Assembly: GCA_016935665.1 (NCBI GenBank)
Contig: JAFGQN010000222.1
Span: forward strand, 1-64,000
DNA: 64,000 nucleotides
Direction of reading: 5' to 3'
Source: Deltaproteobacteria bacterium
GTDB lineage: Bacteria > Myxococcota_A > Polyangia > JAAYKL01
In this document: one piece after another, positions 1 to 8,102 of the stretch
Layout: each line of letters opens with the position of its first letter
How positions within the stretch are numbered: the first letter of the stretch is position 1
Program-made: the position numbers and the translations under genes
The notes under the pieces: model-generated
Databases searched by the model: none
What the model was told of the DNA's origin: nothing
What the model saw: only the letters and a program-made list of their open reading frames with translations

Positions 1-162
1 CTTTCCAACCATCTGCTCCAAATCATCTTCGCTGAATTCATCCCGAGACACGGTCACCAGCTCTATTAGAGTTACCTGGTTTATCCCTTCCTGAATATAC
101 CCGTTCACAATACCCAGGTGGGGGGATGGCGCTTTGCCTTCTATCAGAAATTCTAACTTCAT
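1..162 (-). CDS. Partial VgrG / phage late-control D-like protein (N-terminus only)
   Basis: Reading the minus strand from an ATG at 162 gives 54 codons without a stop that run off the window edge. The peptide starts MKLEFLIEGKAPSPHLGIV and continues with alternating hydrophobic/acidic strands ending in DDLEQMVGK. This layout (an F-x-I-x-G strand, a short linker, a strand, then an acidic D-x-L-x-x-x-V/L-G-K segment) resembles the first beta-domain of type VI secretion VgrG spikes and phage gpD proteins. Only the first strands are visible, so the family call is tentative; that the frame is coding is more secure. Upstream (163-390) is an A+T-rich stretch that could hold its promoter. Confidence 0.5.
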   Translation of the reverse strand, partial: MKLEFLIEGKAPSPHLGIVNGYIQEGINQVTLIELVTVSRDEFSEDDLEQMVGK

Positions 163-390
163 GGTTCACCAGTGGTTGGAAACACATATTTTGTCTATGG
201 TTTTTTTATGATAACAACTGATTTTATAAGCTATTCAAATTGCACATGTCAATGAGGCGAGTTGTAAACCATCGCGATGCACGATTCGCTATTCACCGTG
301 TCACCGCTTTGGGAACAGAATCTGGAGGCTTGATTCTCACAGGGAGGTTTTGAATGATGTGGCGCAAACTGCTGGTGATTCCAGCTGCAG

Positions 391-584
391 CGGCAATGTC
401 GGCCCAGTCGTCCCAGAAGAGGCAGCTTTTATAGCAAGTCGGGTTTACAGGGGGCGACGGCATTGCATTTTGGGCGCACACAGCCGGTTGCGCCGCTGTT
501 GCCGCTGTTACGGCGTCATTGCAGGAACCATCCAATGTAGGGTTCACCCCAATCGGTCAATCCCCATTGGGTGGTGGTGCAGGC
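391..584 (-). pseudogene. Decayed C-terminal fragment of a GH45 cellulase
   Basis: Minus-strand translation gives ACTTTQWGLTDWGEPYIGWF then, after an in-frame TGA, RRNSGNSGATGCVRPKCNA and, after a one-base shift, SCLFWDDWADIA. This matches, segment by segment, the C-terminal part of the intact GH45 at 2678-3712 ([45 protein letters not shown]). A Cys codon TGC has become TGA, and an extra T before the SCLFW segment shifts the frame. No catalytic domain start is present upstream: the fragment begins about 60 bp after the stop codon of the beta-helix gene. It is a remnant of a third GH45 copy in this cluster. Confidence 0.77.
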
Positions 585-645
585 TGGAAGTATTCGATGG
601 AACCGCTTAATGCGTTGGAATAGTGATGATGCAGATTGAGAGAGG

Positions 646-2454
646 TTATGGCATAAATTCGTACGCGCCCATATCCACAGTGGCGGTGCCATTCCCATCT
701 CCATCCACAATCCGTGGATTTTCTGCCAAATCCAATTCATCACTGGCTACATTGGAATTGTCTCCCGCATCAATCGCGGGCGACGTCACCTTTAAACGAA
801 AATCACCACTGACAGCATCGACAAACTGCGGGTCTGTGTTGAGAACAGTCGAATCACATATTAGATTGGCATCTGGTGCGCAGTTTCCTTCAATAATAGA
901 ATCGGATACAGTGACTTTTGAAGGGGAATAATATCCATAAATCTGAGTGTCTGTGCCTGCCTGATTGCTGTTTTCAAAGAAAATACTGTTTGAAATACTA
1001 GCATTGCCAATCAAGTAAACAGAATTGTTTTCTCCATCTGTGAAATTGTTTGTGACTGTACAAGACTCGATTTGGGCGGATTCAGATGGATCATCTATCT
1101 GAATCGAGATTGCGCCGCTTGATGCTGCATCGTTACCAGTGAACAGGGAATTGTTGATTAGTATGCTATTGCTGCCGCCTCTGGAGTATAATCCACCTCC
1201 CACAGCTGCATGGTTTTCCAGAAAGCTGCAGCCATCAATTTTCAGAGAGCCGCCTGCTACAGAGATAGCTCCACCGTGTCCACCATAAGAATTATCACCC
1301 GCAGCAGTGTTGTTAAAAAAAGTGCAGTTTATGATTTGGTAATTTCCTGAGCCAAACCCGATGCCACCGCCGTCGTTTTGTGAGAAATTTCGTTCAATAT
1401 GGCAATTTCGAACATAACCGTCTGCTTGTCGGATATGGAGCGCGCCTCCAAAGTCAGCTGAATTTTCTATGATTGTGCAGTTGGCAACCGTGATTGAAAC
1501 ACCAGTTGCGTAAATGCCGCCCCCTTCGGCAACATTGGGTTGCACTGAGCTGTCTGCATTTCCTCCCCGAATGGTAAAACCATCAATTGTTGCTCCCTCA
1601 GCTCCAGTTACCACATGGTAAACATTTTCATTGTGCATATCAAACGAGCTGGAGCTGTCATTTCCGTCAATATCGCCATCAAGCAGTGTCTTATTGGTAA
1701 CAATATCCCGCTCTTGCAGCAGTCTTTCGGAACCGTTAAAGCCACCGTAGAGGCGGACGTTATTAATCAGTTGAAAAGTGGCGTTCCGGGTACTCCCTGG
1801 GACATAACGTCCCTTCGCCACCCAGATTTCCACTTGTGCGCCGCTTGATGCAGTAGTCAATGCCGACTGCAGGTCTTTGTATGCCTGTGGCCATGAACGG
1901 CCATTGTGTCCAGTGTCATCGGCAATAGCGGCATTTACATAGAGAACTGGTACCAAACAGCTGTCACCGGTCCAGCCGATGGGGCAGACACACGCGCCGC
2001 CAACACATTCTTTGCTTTGTAGAGCGCAGTTGGTTTCTTCTGATAAAATAGTGCCACAATCATCTTTTGAGACCACGTTGCTTTGTTCGCAAAACAAACC
2101 AATCGACACATTTGGTGTACACACATCGGAAGTATCGCTGTCGTCGGTGTCCGCTGTTTCTGAATCGATTGTTTCTGAATCGATTGAATTTGTGTCAGGT
2201 GCGGTGCCGGTATCCGTACTGTCTGAAGATATCGTGTTTGTATCACTGTCTGTGGCAACGACTGAATCTGTAGGTACTTCGGTGTCTATGGCTGTTGCAC
2301 TATCCGAGTTGCTATCGTTGACAGCGACGTCGTCAGAGCTGTTGACTGCTGATGTGTTACTATCTTTCTCTTTAAATTTCAGATCATCTAATCCCGTTAT
2401 CTGATTACATGCTCCAAACGTTAGAAAAAAGATAACAACAACGGTTTGTTTCAT
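646..2454 (-). CDS. Secreted lipoprotein with Ser/Thr/Asp linker, EGF-like segment and right-handed beta-helix
   Basis: About 602 aa. The chosen ATG (2454) sits just downstream of GGAGGA; a TTG four codons earlier overlaps that Shine-Dalgarno and is less likely. Residues 1-16 form a lipoprotein signal (FGAC lipobox). Roughly residues 25-110 are a low-complexity D/S/T linker. A Cys-rich segment follows, ending in a C-x-C-x-x-G-W-T-G-x-x-C EGF-like pattern. The remainder begins LYVNAAIADDTGHNGRSW and carries repeated inscriptions (DGFTIRGGNAD, GGGIYATG, INCTFFNNTA, NSLFTGNDA) typical of Pmp-like/choice-of-anchor Q parallel beta-helix proteins, closing with the common A-I-D-A-G-D and D-M-G-A-Y-E motifs. 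Such folds are often polysaccharide-binding, polysaccharide-cleaving or adhesive; no catalytic residues can be assigned. It lies among GH45 genes on the same strand. Confidence 0.85.
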   Translation of the reverse strand: MKQTVVVIFFLTFGACNQITGLDDLKFKEKDSNTSAVNSSDDVAVNDSNSDSATAIDTEVPTDSVVATDSDTNTISSDSTDTGTAPDTNSIDSETIDSETADTDDSDTSDVCTPNVSIGLFCEQSNVVSKDDCGTILSEETNCALQSKECVGGACVCPIGWTGDSCLVPVLYVNAAIADDTGHNGRSWPQAYKDLQSALTTASSGAQVEIWVAKGRYVPGSTRNATFQLINNVRLYGGFNGSERLLQERDIVTNKTLLDGDIDGNDSSSSFDMHNENVYHVVTGAEGATIDGFTIRGGNADSSVQPNVAEGGGIYATGVSITVANCTIIENSADFGGALHIRQADGYVRNCHIERNFSQNDGGGIGFGSGNYQIINCTFFNNTAAGDNSYGGHGGAISVAGGSLKIDGCSFLENHAAVGGGLYSRGGSNSILINNSLFTGNDAASSGAISIQIDDPSESAQIESCTVTNNFTDGENNSVYLIGNASISNSIFFENSNQAGTDTQIYGYYSPSKVTVSDSIIEGNCAPDANLICDSTVLNTDPQFVDAVSGDFRLKVTSPAIDAGDNSNVASDELDLAENPRIVDGDGNGTATVDMGAYEFMP

Positions 2455-2677
2455 TGGTTCCTCCAAATATGGTTTTTACAGAATTAATTGTATTGTTTTG
2501 CGACGATACAATTAATAAAGCATCATATCATTCTACAAAAGCAATTTAAACGTATTTGAAAAAAATTCAGATAGAACGGATGAGTAGTCCCAGCGTAAGG
2601 TTGCTCATGGCATGTGCGTACGACATCGAACCAACGGGTAATTTTATAATGAATGTGAAAAGGGGGAAACCGCCTGC

Positions 2678-3712
2678 TTAGATGCCTGATATAGCAGTAA
2701 TTTCAGCTGGACAGCTCACTTCTTTGAATTTGAATTTGGGGTTGTCGGCATTGTCTGCCCAATCCGCCCAGAAAAGACAGCCTTTTAACAGGTCGGGTTT
2801 GCTGGAGAAGGCCGCATTGCATTTTTGACGCACACAGTCGGTGGCACCACCACCGCCACTGTTGCGGCGACATTGCAAAAACCATCCGCCGTATTGTTCG
2901 CCCAAATCAGAGAGTCCCCATTGGTTGGAGCAGGCATTAAACGCCCCAACTCCGCCGCCTGGGACAAGAAGATCCAACTGATTTCCACCAACGTCACCAC
3001 CAATGTTTAATATCTGAACAATCATACTTTTTCCGGAAACAGATCCCGGATGACCGTTGTTGCTGTTGCTTTGCCCTGTGAAGTCCAGTTGAAAACACTT
3101 TCCGCATTCTCCGTCGTGATGGGCCGCGGCAAAACCGATGGCGTATTTGTCGTTCATTGCACGGGGGTAGTAGCCCCAGCACTGATACGCCGGGCCGCCA
3201 TCCATACATTGGTTCACCTGACCAAAGTCACCGCCAAAACTGTTGTTGTTAATATCGCAACTTTCGAATGTTTTGTCGAATTTGCCGGTCCATCCACACG
3301 ACGGTTTGCAGCAATCCCAGTAGTGAGTGGCAAATCCATCCTGCCCGCCCTGCACAGGATCAGGGACCCAAGTGCTGCCGGTATCAGTGTCGGTGTCGAA
3401 ATCGGAATCGCTGTCACCATCAGAATCGCTGTCGCCATCGGAATCGCTGTCACCATCGGAATCACTGTCGCCGTCTGTGTCACTGTCGCCGTCCGAATCG
3501 CTGTCGCCGTCCGAATCGCTATCACCATCGCTGTCACTGTCACCATCACTGTCGCCATCGCTATCGCTATCCGAGTCTCCGTCGGAATCACCATCCGAAT
3601 CTGAATCGCTGTCTGCATCAGAAAGGTCGCTGGTTTCCCCGTCGCCGTCATCGGATGTGCCGCAGGCGGACAGCGGAATTGATAAGAGTACCATCAGCAG
3701 GTATTTGCACAT
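2678..3712 (-). CDS. GH45 endoglucanase, lipoprotein-anchored
   Basis: 344 aa; AAGGAG lies about 8 bases before the ATG. Residues 1-17 are a lipoprotein signal (PLSAC). Residues 33-111 are an acidic D/S/G linker. The catalytic domain (about 125-344) opens with [13 protein letters not shown], the GH45 signature; D133 in YWDCC corresponds to the catalytic base and D247 in [10 protein letters not shown] to the catalytic acid of fungal family members. The C-terminus ([19 protein letters not shown], then CPAEI) also follows the family. GH45 enzymes are inverting beta-1,4-glucanases found mostly in fungi, molluscs, insects and protists; bacterial cases are uncommon. Expected location is the outer membrane, facing outwards, with the linker extending the enzyme to cellulose. 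It is followed by the beta-helix gene on the same strand. Confidence 0.92.
   Translation of the reverse strand: MCKYLLMVLLSIPLSACGTSDDGDGETSDLSDADSDSDSDGDSDGDSDSDSDGDSDGDSDSDGDSDSDGDSDSDGDSDTDGDSDSDGDSDSDGDSDSDGDSDSDFDTDTDTGSTWVPDPVQGGQDGFATHYWDCCKPSCGWTGKFDKTFESCDINNNSFGGDFGQVNQCMDGGPAYQCWGYYPRAMNDKYAIGFAAAHHDGECGKCFQLDFTGQSNSNNGHPGSVSGKSMIVQILNIGGDVGGNQLDLLVPGGGVGAFNACSNQWGLSDLGEQYGGWFLQCRRNSGGGGATDCVRQKCNAAFSSKPDLLKGCLFWADWADNADNPKFKFKEVSCPAEITAISGI
3380..3616 (-). repeat. 18-bp tandem repeats coding the Asp/Ser/Gly linker
   Basis: This stretch is made of degenerate 18-bp units of the type GAATCGCTGTCGCCATCG (plus strand), each coding a DSDGDS-like hexapeptide. All units keep a multiple of three, so copy-number change alters linker length without frameshift. 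The same bias leaves long spurious open frames on both strands. Confidence 0.8.
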
Positions 3713-3817
3713 TTTTAGCTCCTTAAGTAGAAGTGGTTAAATTGAGTTCGTCATATAGAACACAAAAGAGTGCCGGTTTCTCCAGCGGAAAATGGAACAC
3801 TTTCAAATCGTATTAAA

Positions 3818-5284
3818 TCAGATACCGGAGGGGCAGGGTACTTTCGCGTAAGTCATATTGGGATTGTCTGCGGACTGGAACCAGTTGGCGTACCACAAAC
3901 ATCCCTTTTTCATATCGGGCCAGTTAGCATACGCCTGCTCACATTTTTGTCGAATACACCCCGGATCATTATTGCACGCTGTGGGAATACCACCACGGTC
4001 CGGGCCAATGTCGATTCCCGCAAACTGTTGACTGCACCCGTCGGGGAAAGCGCCTTCGCCCCCCCCCGGAATGAGAAGGTCGAAATGGTTAGCGCCAATG
4101 TCGCCAATATTAATCACTTTTACAATCATGTGTTTGCCGGAAAGGGAACCCTGGAAATCAAGTTGGTAGCATTCGCCACAGCTGGAACCGTTAAACGCCG
4201 CATATCCATATGACGCATTGGGGCCCACTTGCCTGGGATACATGTACGTGCACTGAGTGGCTGGGCCACCCAAACATGTACTCTGGGCGTTCCAGTCACC
4301 AAGCGGATTGCCGCTCATGTCGCAACTCTGAATGTCCTCGCCGGGTTTGTCGCGCCATCCACAGGACGGTTTGCAGCAGTCCCAGTAACGGGTGGTATTG
4401 CCGCCCTGTCCATTGATGGGATTGAGCTGCACATCGCAGGGACCGGAATCGCAGTCGGTAACGTCGACGTCGGAATCAGAGTCCCCATCGCTGTCGGAAT
4501 CGCCATCGCCGCCGCTGCCATCGTCAGGACCCATGTTTTCCACGCAGAACTCAAAATTGGCAGCGCCGTTTTGGTCGCCGGCAGCCTGAATTTTGATTTT
4601 GTCGATGCTGGCAGACGCACTAAACGCTTCGCCATTGCCGGTTTCCCAACATTCGGTATTGAAATCGCTCCAAGCGATGGTATTGGCACCATTGCTCAGC
4701 GTATAACAATAATCCTTGCTGCCGGATACCAGCACCAGTCGCATCGGCAGGCTGGTAGTGGCATCAAGTGTCGCCTTTACGCCTTTATAGCTGCCGGCAT
4801 CGTCCCATGAGTCACCATCCGGGGTGGCGTCCATTTCGATGTAACCCACAGATTCGTAGCTGGCTGCCGCGGAGCCCGACGCACACACCTGAGTGCTGCT
4901 CAGGTCATATACTTTTTCGTCCAGAGAAGAAATGTTACCGCCTTCGGTGGCGTTTGAGCGTGCCGGGCCATCCCATTTGCCCGCGATTATCCAGACGCCG
5001 TCTCTGTCAATGTCGTCGGAGTCACCGTCTGAATCGCCGTCGGCGTCTGAATCGCCATCGGTGTCTGAATCGCCATCGGTGTCTGAATCACTGTCTGAAT
5101 CGCCATCGGTGTCGCTGTCGCTGTCGGAATCGCCGTCTCCGTCACTGTCGGAATCGCTGTCCCCGTCACTGTCGCCATCACTATCACCATCAGATTTGTC
5201 GGATTCGTCAATAGTCGCTCTTTCAGTTCCGCCGCAGGCGAGAATTAAAAAAGATGACATAAGTATTAGAAGTAACCGTTTCAT
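3818..5284 (-). CDS. GH45 endoglucanase with an N-terminal CBM-like domain, lipoprotein
   Basis: 488 aa; AAGGAG precedes the ATG by 7 bases. Order of parts: lipoprotein signal (LILAC, C17); acidic D/S/G linker (29-91); a beta-rich domain (about 95-252) with four Cys, ending in an N-F-E-F-C-V strand; a second short D/S/G linker (257-273); and a GH45 catalytic domain from about 290. The signature is [13 protein letters not shown] with D302 as predicted base and D402 (NHFDLLIPGGG) as predicted acid. The middle domain looks like a jelly-roll carbohydrate-binding module of the CIA30/CBM11-like type, but I cannot name the family. It is the first gene of the GH45 run and may share substrates with the single-domain enzyme downstream; the two catalytic domains are clearly diverged, so this is not a recent duplication. 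Confidence 0.92.
   Translation of the reverse strand: MKRLLLILMSSFLILACGGTERATIDESDKSDGDSDGDSDGDSDSDSDGDGDSDSDSDTDGDSDSDSDTDGDSDTDGDSDADGDSDGDSDDIDRDGVWIIAGKWDGPARSNATEGGNISSLDEKVYDLSSTQVCASGSAAASYESVGYIEMDATPDGDSWDDAGSYKGVKATLDATTSLPMRLVLVSGSKDYCYTLSNGANTIAWSDFNTECWETGNGEAFSASASIDKIKIQAAGDQNGAANFEFCVENMGPDDGSGGDGDSDSDGDSDSDVDVTDCDSGPCDVQLNPINGQGGNTTRYWDCCKPSCGWRDKPGEDIQSCDMSGNPLGDWNAQSTCLGGPATQCTYMYPRQVGPNASYGYAAFNGSSCGECYQLDFQGSLSGKHMIVKVINIGDIGANHFDLLIPGGGEGAFPDGCSQQFAGIDIGPDRGGIPTACNNDPGCIRQKCEQAYANWPDMKKGCLWYANWFQSADNPNMTYAKVPCPSGI
5012..5200 (-). repeat. 18-bp tandem repeats coding the second GH45 linker
   Basis: Degenerate units such as TCTGAATCGCCATCGGTG (plus strand) code [12 protein letters not shown] hexapeptides. 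They belong to the same repeat type as 3380-3616 but lie in a different gene, so they offer substrate for recombination between the two GH45 genes. Confidence 0.75.
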
Positions 5285-5745
5285 TAAAAACTCCTTGGGT
5301 CTAAGTCAATCCAGTATTACTTTAATCCGGATGGCCATCGTGACGCAATTAGTTTTTCCGGACTGCAATAATGTAAAAACAACATATTAGGGGGTTATCC
5401 AATATCGAACATAGGGAAAAAACACGGGAAACTGCTGTAATCGCAGGCAGTTACAGCTCTCGCAATACAGCATCTACATTTGAGTTTCGCCAGATGGCTA
5501 TTTACGAATGTTTGAAAATTGTACATTTCAATGAAGTAAAAAAAACATTGCGACATTTCTGTGAAATCTATTTGGCGTGAGCAGTAGTCCAGTCCTTTTG
5601 AAATGTTGCAGTTTTGCGGTTTTGCTTTGATAGTACCGGCATTCAATGTGCCCTGGTGGTGAGGTGGTTTTTGTGACAATCCTTTAACGCAGATGCTGCG
5701 ACATCAAAAAACGCTCTGCAAACAATGATGGATTTAGGGTAAACC

Positions 5746-5789
5746 ATGAATAATTAATGGGGTTTTGCCTGTTTATTATGAATAATTAA
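5746..5789. repeat. Direct repeat ATGAATAATTAA, two copies 32 bp apart
   Basis: The 12-mer occurs exactly at 5746-5757 and 5778-5789. The 32-bp period is about three helical turns, as expected of a binding site pair on one DNA face, and it lies upstream of the por operon. A role as an operator is only a guess. Confidence 0.4.
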
Positions 5790-5831
5790 AATGTATTTAT
5801 GAATATCCTCTGAATACGACGACATTTGCGG

Positions 5832-5846
5832 TTTTTGTCACAAAAA
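5832..5846. promoter_or_regulatory. Perfect interrupted palindrome upstream of the por operon
   Basis: TTTTTGT-C-ACAAAAA is a 7-1-7 palindrome centred at 5839. Its core TTGTCACAA is the reverse complement of TTGTGACAA at 5671-5679. The half-site recalls Rex/CRP-type half-sites (TTGTGA/TCACAA), yet the spacing is not that of either regulator. Redox control of a pyruvate/NADH operon would make sense, but this is inference. Confidence 0.25.
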
Positions 5847-6055
5847 TGTGCCGTGAAAAACTTTGAAATGTAAGCAGTTTTTTCTTGATAGCAACCCCCG
5901 TTGTGATAACACCAATACCGTTTTTCTATGGGTGGCTCGAGAATATACGCGTTTGGTGCTCGTGCCGTTAATTTTCATTGAAACTTGCGTGCGTTTTCTG
6001 TTGCAAGATTGCAGAAAACTTCAGCAATTTTCATAAGTTGTCGCTAGGAGGATAC

Positions 6056-6604
6056 ATGCTAGAACTTCGTTTCCATGGACGAGGAGGTCAGGGTGGGGTA
6101 ACCTCGGCAGAACTGCTGGCTCTCGCTGCCATCGCTGATGGGAAATTCGCTCAGGCGTTCCCGAGCTTTGGTCCCGAGAGACGAGGGGCCCCGGTAAAGG
6201 CCTTCGCTCGCATCAGTGAAGCTCAAATCAGAAACAGAACCGCGGTTACTACTCCCAACATCGCAATTGTGTTGGACCCATCGCTTCTGACCATCGTAAA
6301 CACATCCGAGGGCCTGGTGGAGGGTGGAATTCAGGTTGTGAATTCCACACACTCTGCCAAAGCACTGCGCGAAGAAATTGGACTCAAGGGCAAACTCGTT
6401 GTTGTTGACGCCAACAAAATCGCTGCAGAGGAAATCGGACGCGTAATCACCAACACCACGATGCTTGGCGCGCTCATTAAAGCCACCGGAATCGTAAGCA
6501 CTGACCTGCTCATCGAACAGCTGAAAAAGCGTTTTGGTCGTATTGCCGAAGGCAACATCAAAGCGTTTAATCGCGCGTACGAAGAAGCAGTGGTCGCCGA
6601 ATAG
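6056..6604 (+). CDS. porG: Pyruvate:ferredoxin oxidoreductase, gamma subunit
   Basis: 182 aa, the usual size for a separate gamma subunit. The ATG at 6056 follows AGGAGG; an in-frame ATG 26 codons earlier has no ribosome site. The N-terminus LRFHGRGGQGGVTSAELLA is the classic glycine-rich start of the 2-oxoacid:acceptor oxidoreductase gamma domain, followed by FPSFGPERRGAPV. In the assembled enzyme this subunit helps form the CoA/substrate cavity for oxidative decarboxylation of pyruvate to acetyl-CoA and CO2. First gene of a seven-gene run in the order gamma, delta, alpha, beta, as in other four-subunit pyruvate enzymes. Pyruvate is favoured over other 2-oxoacids because the beta subunit looks PorB-like. 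Confidence 0.9.
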   Translation: MLELRFHGRGGQGGVTSAELLALAAIADGKFAQAFPSFGPERRGAPVKAFARISEAQIRNRTAVTTPNIAIVLDPSLLTIVNTSEGLVEGGIQVVNSTHSAKALREEIGLKGKLVVVDANKIAAEEIGRVITNTTMLGALIKATGIVSTDLLIEQLKKRFGRIAEGNIKAFNRAYEEAVVAE

Positions 6605-6615
6605 GAGGGACGAAT

Positions 6616-6909
6616 ATGGCAAAACAGAGTCCTGCCCCAAACTGGCAAGATCTGGCGCTCGGTTGCGCAACCCTGGAGGCCGGTTCTTCCAGATATCAGA
6701 AAACCGGTGACTGGCGTTCCAGCCGCCCGATTTGGAACTTTGAGCAATGCGTAAAATGCGGCGTTTGCACCGTTTTCTGCCCCGAGGGGTGTCTGAAAAT
6801 GAATGCGGATGGCTACCCGCAAGTTGACCTGGATTACTGCAAAGGCTGTGCAATCTGTGTAACGGAATGCTGGACCGGCTGCATTTCCATGGAAGAGGAG
6901 AAGGACTGA
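6616..6909 (+). CDS. porD: Pyruvate:ferredoxin oxidoreductase, delta subunit (2[4Fe-4S])
   Basis: 97 aa with GGAGGG before the ATG. Two ferredoxin motifs are visible: CVKCGVCTVFCPEGC and CKGCAICVTECWTGC, enough for two [4Fe-4S] clusters that carry electrons from the beta-subunit cluster to ferredoxin or to the partner subunits encoded downstream. The N-terminal 40 residues (ending SSRPIWNFEQC) match the usual extension of PorD that packs against the core. Its stop codon overlaps the start of porA (TGATG), a sign of translational coupling. Confidence 0.9.
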   Translation: MAKQSPAPNWQDLALGCATLEAGSSRYQKTGDWRSSRPIWNFEQCVKCGVCTVFCPEGCLKMNADGYPQVDLDYCKGCAICVTECWTGCISMEEEKD

Positions 6910-8102
6910 TGGCTGTACGCAAAGGTATTGAAAGTTCTTTGGCGATTGCGGAAGCCGCTGCAGCATGCAATGTGGATTGCATCGCAGCGTATCCCATTAC
7001 GCCCCAGACACATATTGTTGAACACTTGTCCGAATTGGTAAACGATGGTGTGCTGGATGCGGAATTTATTCCGGTTGAATCCGAGCACTCTGCAATGAGT
7101 TGCTGCTGTGGCACCGCTGCTGCCGGCGCCAGAACGTTTACCGCAACCTCCAGCCAGGGACTGGCGCTGATGCATGAAATCATGTTCATTGCCGCCAATC
7201 TTCGGTTGCCCATCGTGATGACCGTTGCCAACCGCGCACTTTCGGCTCCCATCAACATCTGGAACGATCATTCCGATGTGATGACCGAACGGGATTGCGG
7301 CTGGTTGCAGATTTTTGGTGAGAACGGCCAGGAATCCACGGACCTCGTTCCCATCTGCCACAAAATCGCAGAGGACAAGCGAGTGCTTCTTCCCATCATG
7401 CTGAACTTCGATGGTTTTATCGTTTCTCACGTGGTTGAACCTATTGAGATGCTGACCAGAGAAGAAATCGCCACATTCCTGCCCGACTATGAGCCGCAAC
7501 AACGTCTCGATGTGGATAATCCCATCACCATGGGCCCCGTGGGAATGCCGGAAGTATATACCGAAGCCAAAATGGCCCACGAAGCCGCCGTTCGCAATGC
7601 CTACGGTCCGATTTGTGAAATTCTCGAAGAATTTGGCCAAAAATTCGGCCGAACCTACAAGCCCGTTGAAACATACAAAACCGAAGATGCGGACATTGTG
7701 TTTGTGATGATGGGTGCTGCTTCGGAAACCTGCATGAGCTGGGTGGACAAAGTGCGCGAACAAGGTAAAAAAGTGGGTATCGTTCGGTTCCGTCTTTGGA
7801 GACCACTGCCTGTCGAAGCGTTCAAAGAAGCCGTACAGGGAAAAAAAGTGCTTGGTATCATTGACCGTCACTTCTCCCCCGGCGGCGCAGGTGGTCCAGT
7901 GGCTCAGGAAGTTAAATACACACTCTACGGCGAAAAAGATGCTCCCAAAGCAGTGGAAGTGGTTGCCGGTCTCGGTGGTCGCGACATCGATTTCGATACT
8001 TTCGACAAAATTTTCGATAGATGCCAGAAAGTTCTGGATGGTGGAGAAGTGCCGCCGTTCGAATTAATTCAGGCACGAGGAGGACACTATGGAAAAATTT
8101 AA
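6909..8102 (+). CDS. porA: Pyruvate:ferredoxin oxidoreductase, alpha subunit
   Basis: 397 aa. The ATG overlaps the porD stop, with GAGGAG just upstream; an in-frame earlier start inside porD is not needed. The ThDP-enzyme pyrimidine-binding domain is shown by AAYPITPQTHIVEHL (residues 26-40) and the acidic EFIPVESEHSAM that contacts ThDP. A C-terminal transketolase-like domain ends with the VLGIIDRHFSPGGAGGPV segment. Together with beta it forms the ThDP active site. The first 14 bases of porB lie inside its 3' end, so alpha and beta are probably made in equal amounts. Confidence 0.92.
   Translation: MAVRKGIESSLAIAEAAAACNVDCIAAYPITPQTHIVEHLSELVNDGVLDAEFIPVESEHSAMSCCCGTAAAGARTFTATSSQGLALMHEIMFIAANLRLPIVMTVANRALSAPINIWNDHSDVMTERDCGWLQIFGENGQESTDLVPICHKIAEDKRVLLPIMLNFDGFIVSHVVEPIEMLTREEIATFLPDYEPQQRLDVDNPITMGPVGMPEVYTEAKMAHEAAVRNAYGPICEILEEFGQKFGRTYKPVETYKTEDADIVFVMMGAASETCMSWVDKVREQGKKVGIVRFRLWRPLPVEAFKEAVQGKKVLGIIDRHFSPGGAGGPVAQEVKYTLYGEKDAPKAVEVVAGLGGRDIDFDTFDKIFDRCQKVLDGGEVPPFELIQARGGHYGKI

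Larger units (their letters stand above)
5285..6055. other. 771-bp intergenic region between divergent GH45 and por operons
   Basis: I find no convincing gene here; the 94-codon open frame at 5395-5679 (minus) lacks a Shine-Dalgarno, is Cys-rich and has no family resemblance. The region contains paired short repeats (see 5746-5789) and two copies of a TTGT-G/C-ACAA palindrome (5671-5679 and 5835-5843). Promoters for both flanking operons must lie here, but I cannot place -35/-10 boxes with confidence. Confidence 0.5.

Noticed and set aside
516-518. In-frame TGA in the GH45 fragment as selenocysteine or recoded stop
   Set aside because: A nearby frameshift and the missing catalytic domain show plain decay; other genes here use TGA as a stop.
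3380-3616. Possible CRISPR array from regularly spaced repeats
   Set aside because: The repeats are 18-bp, contiguous, without spacers, and code a linker.
3050-3740. Several long open frames on the plus strand, rich in Ser/Pro/Glu or His/Arg
   Set aside because: They are shadows of the 18-bp linker repeats of the GH45 gene on the other strand, without ribosome sites or family likeness.
5395-5679. 94-codon minus-strand open frame in the intergenic region
   Set aside because: Cys-rich composition, no start signal and no family likeness; treated as noncoding.
6059-7871. Long minus-strand open frames under the por genes (up to 399 codons)
   Set aside because: They oppose genes with full family motifs and have no motif or ribosome site of their own.
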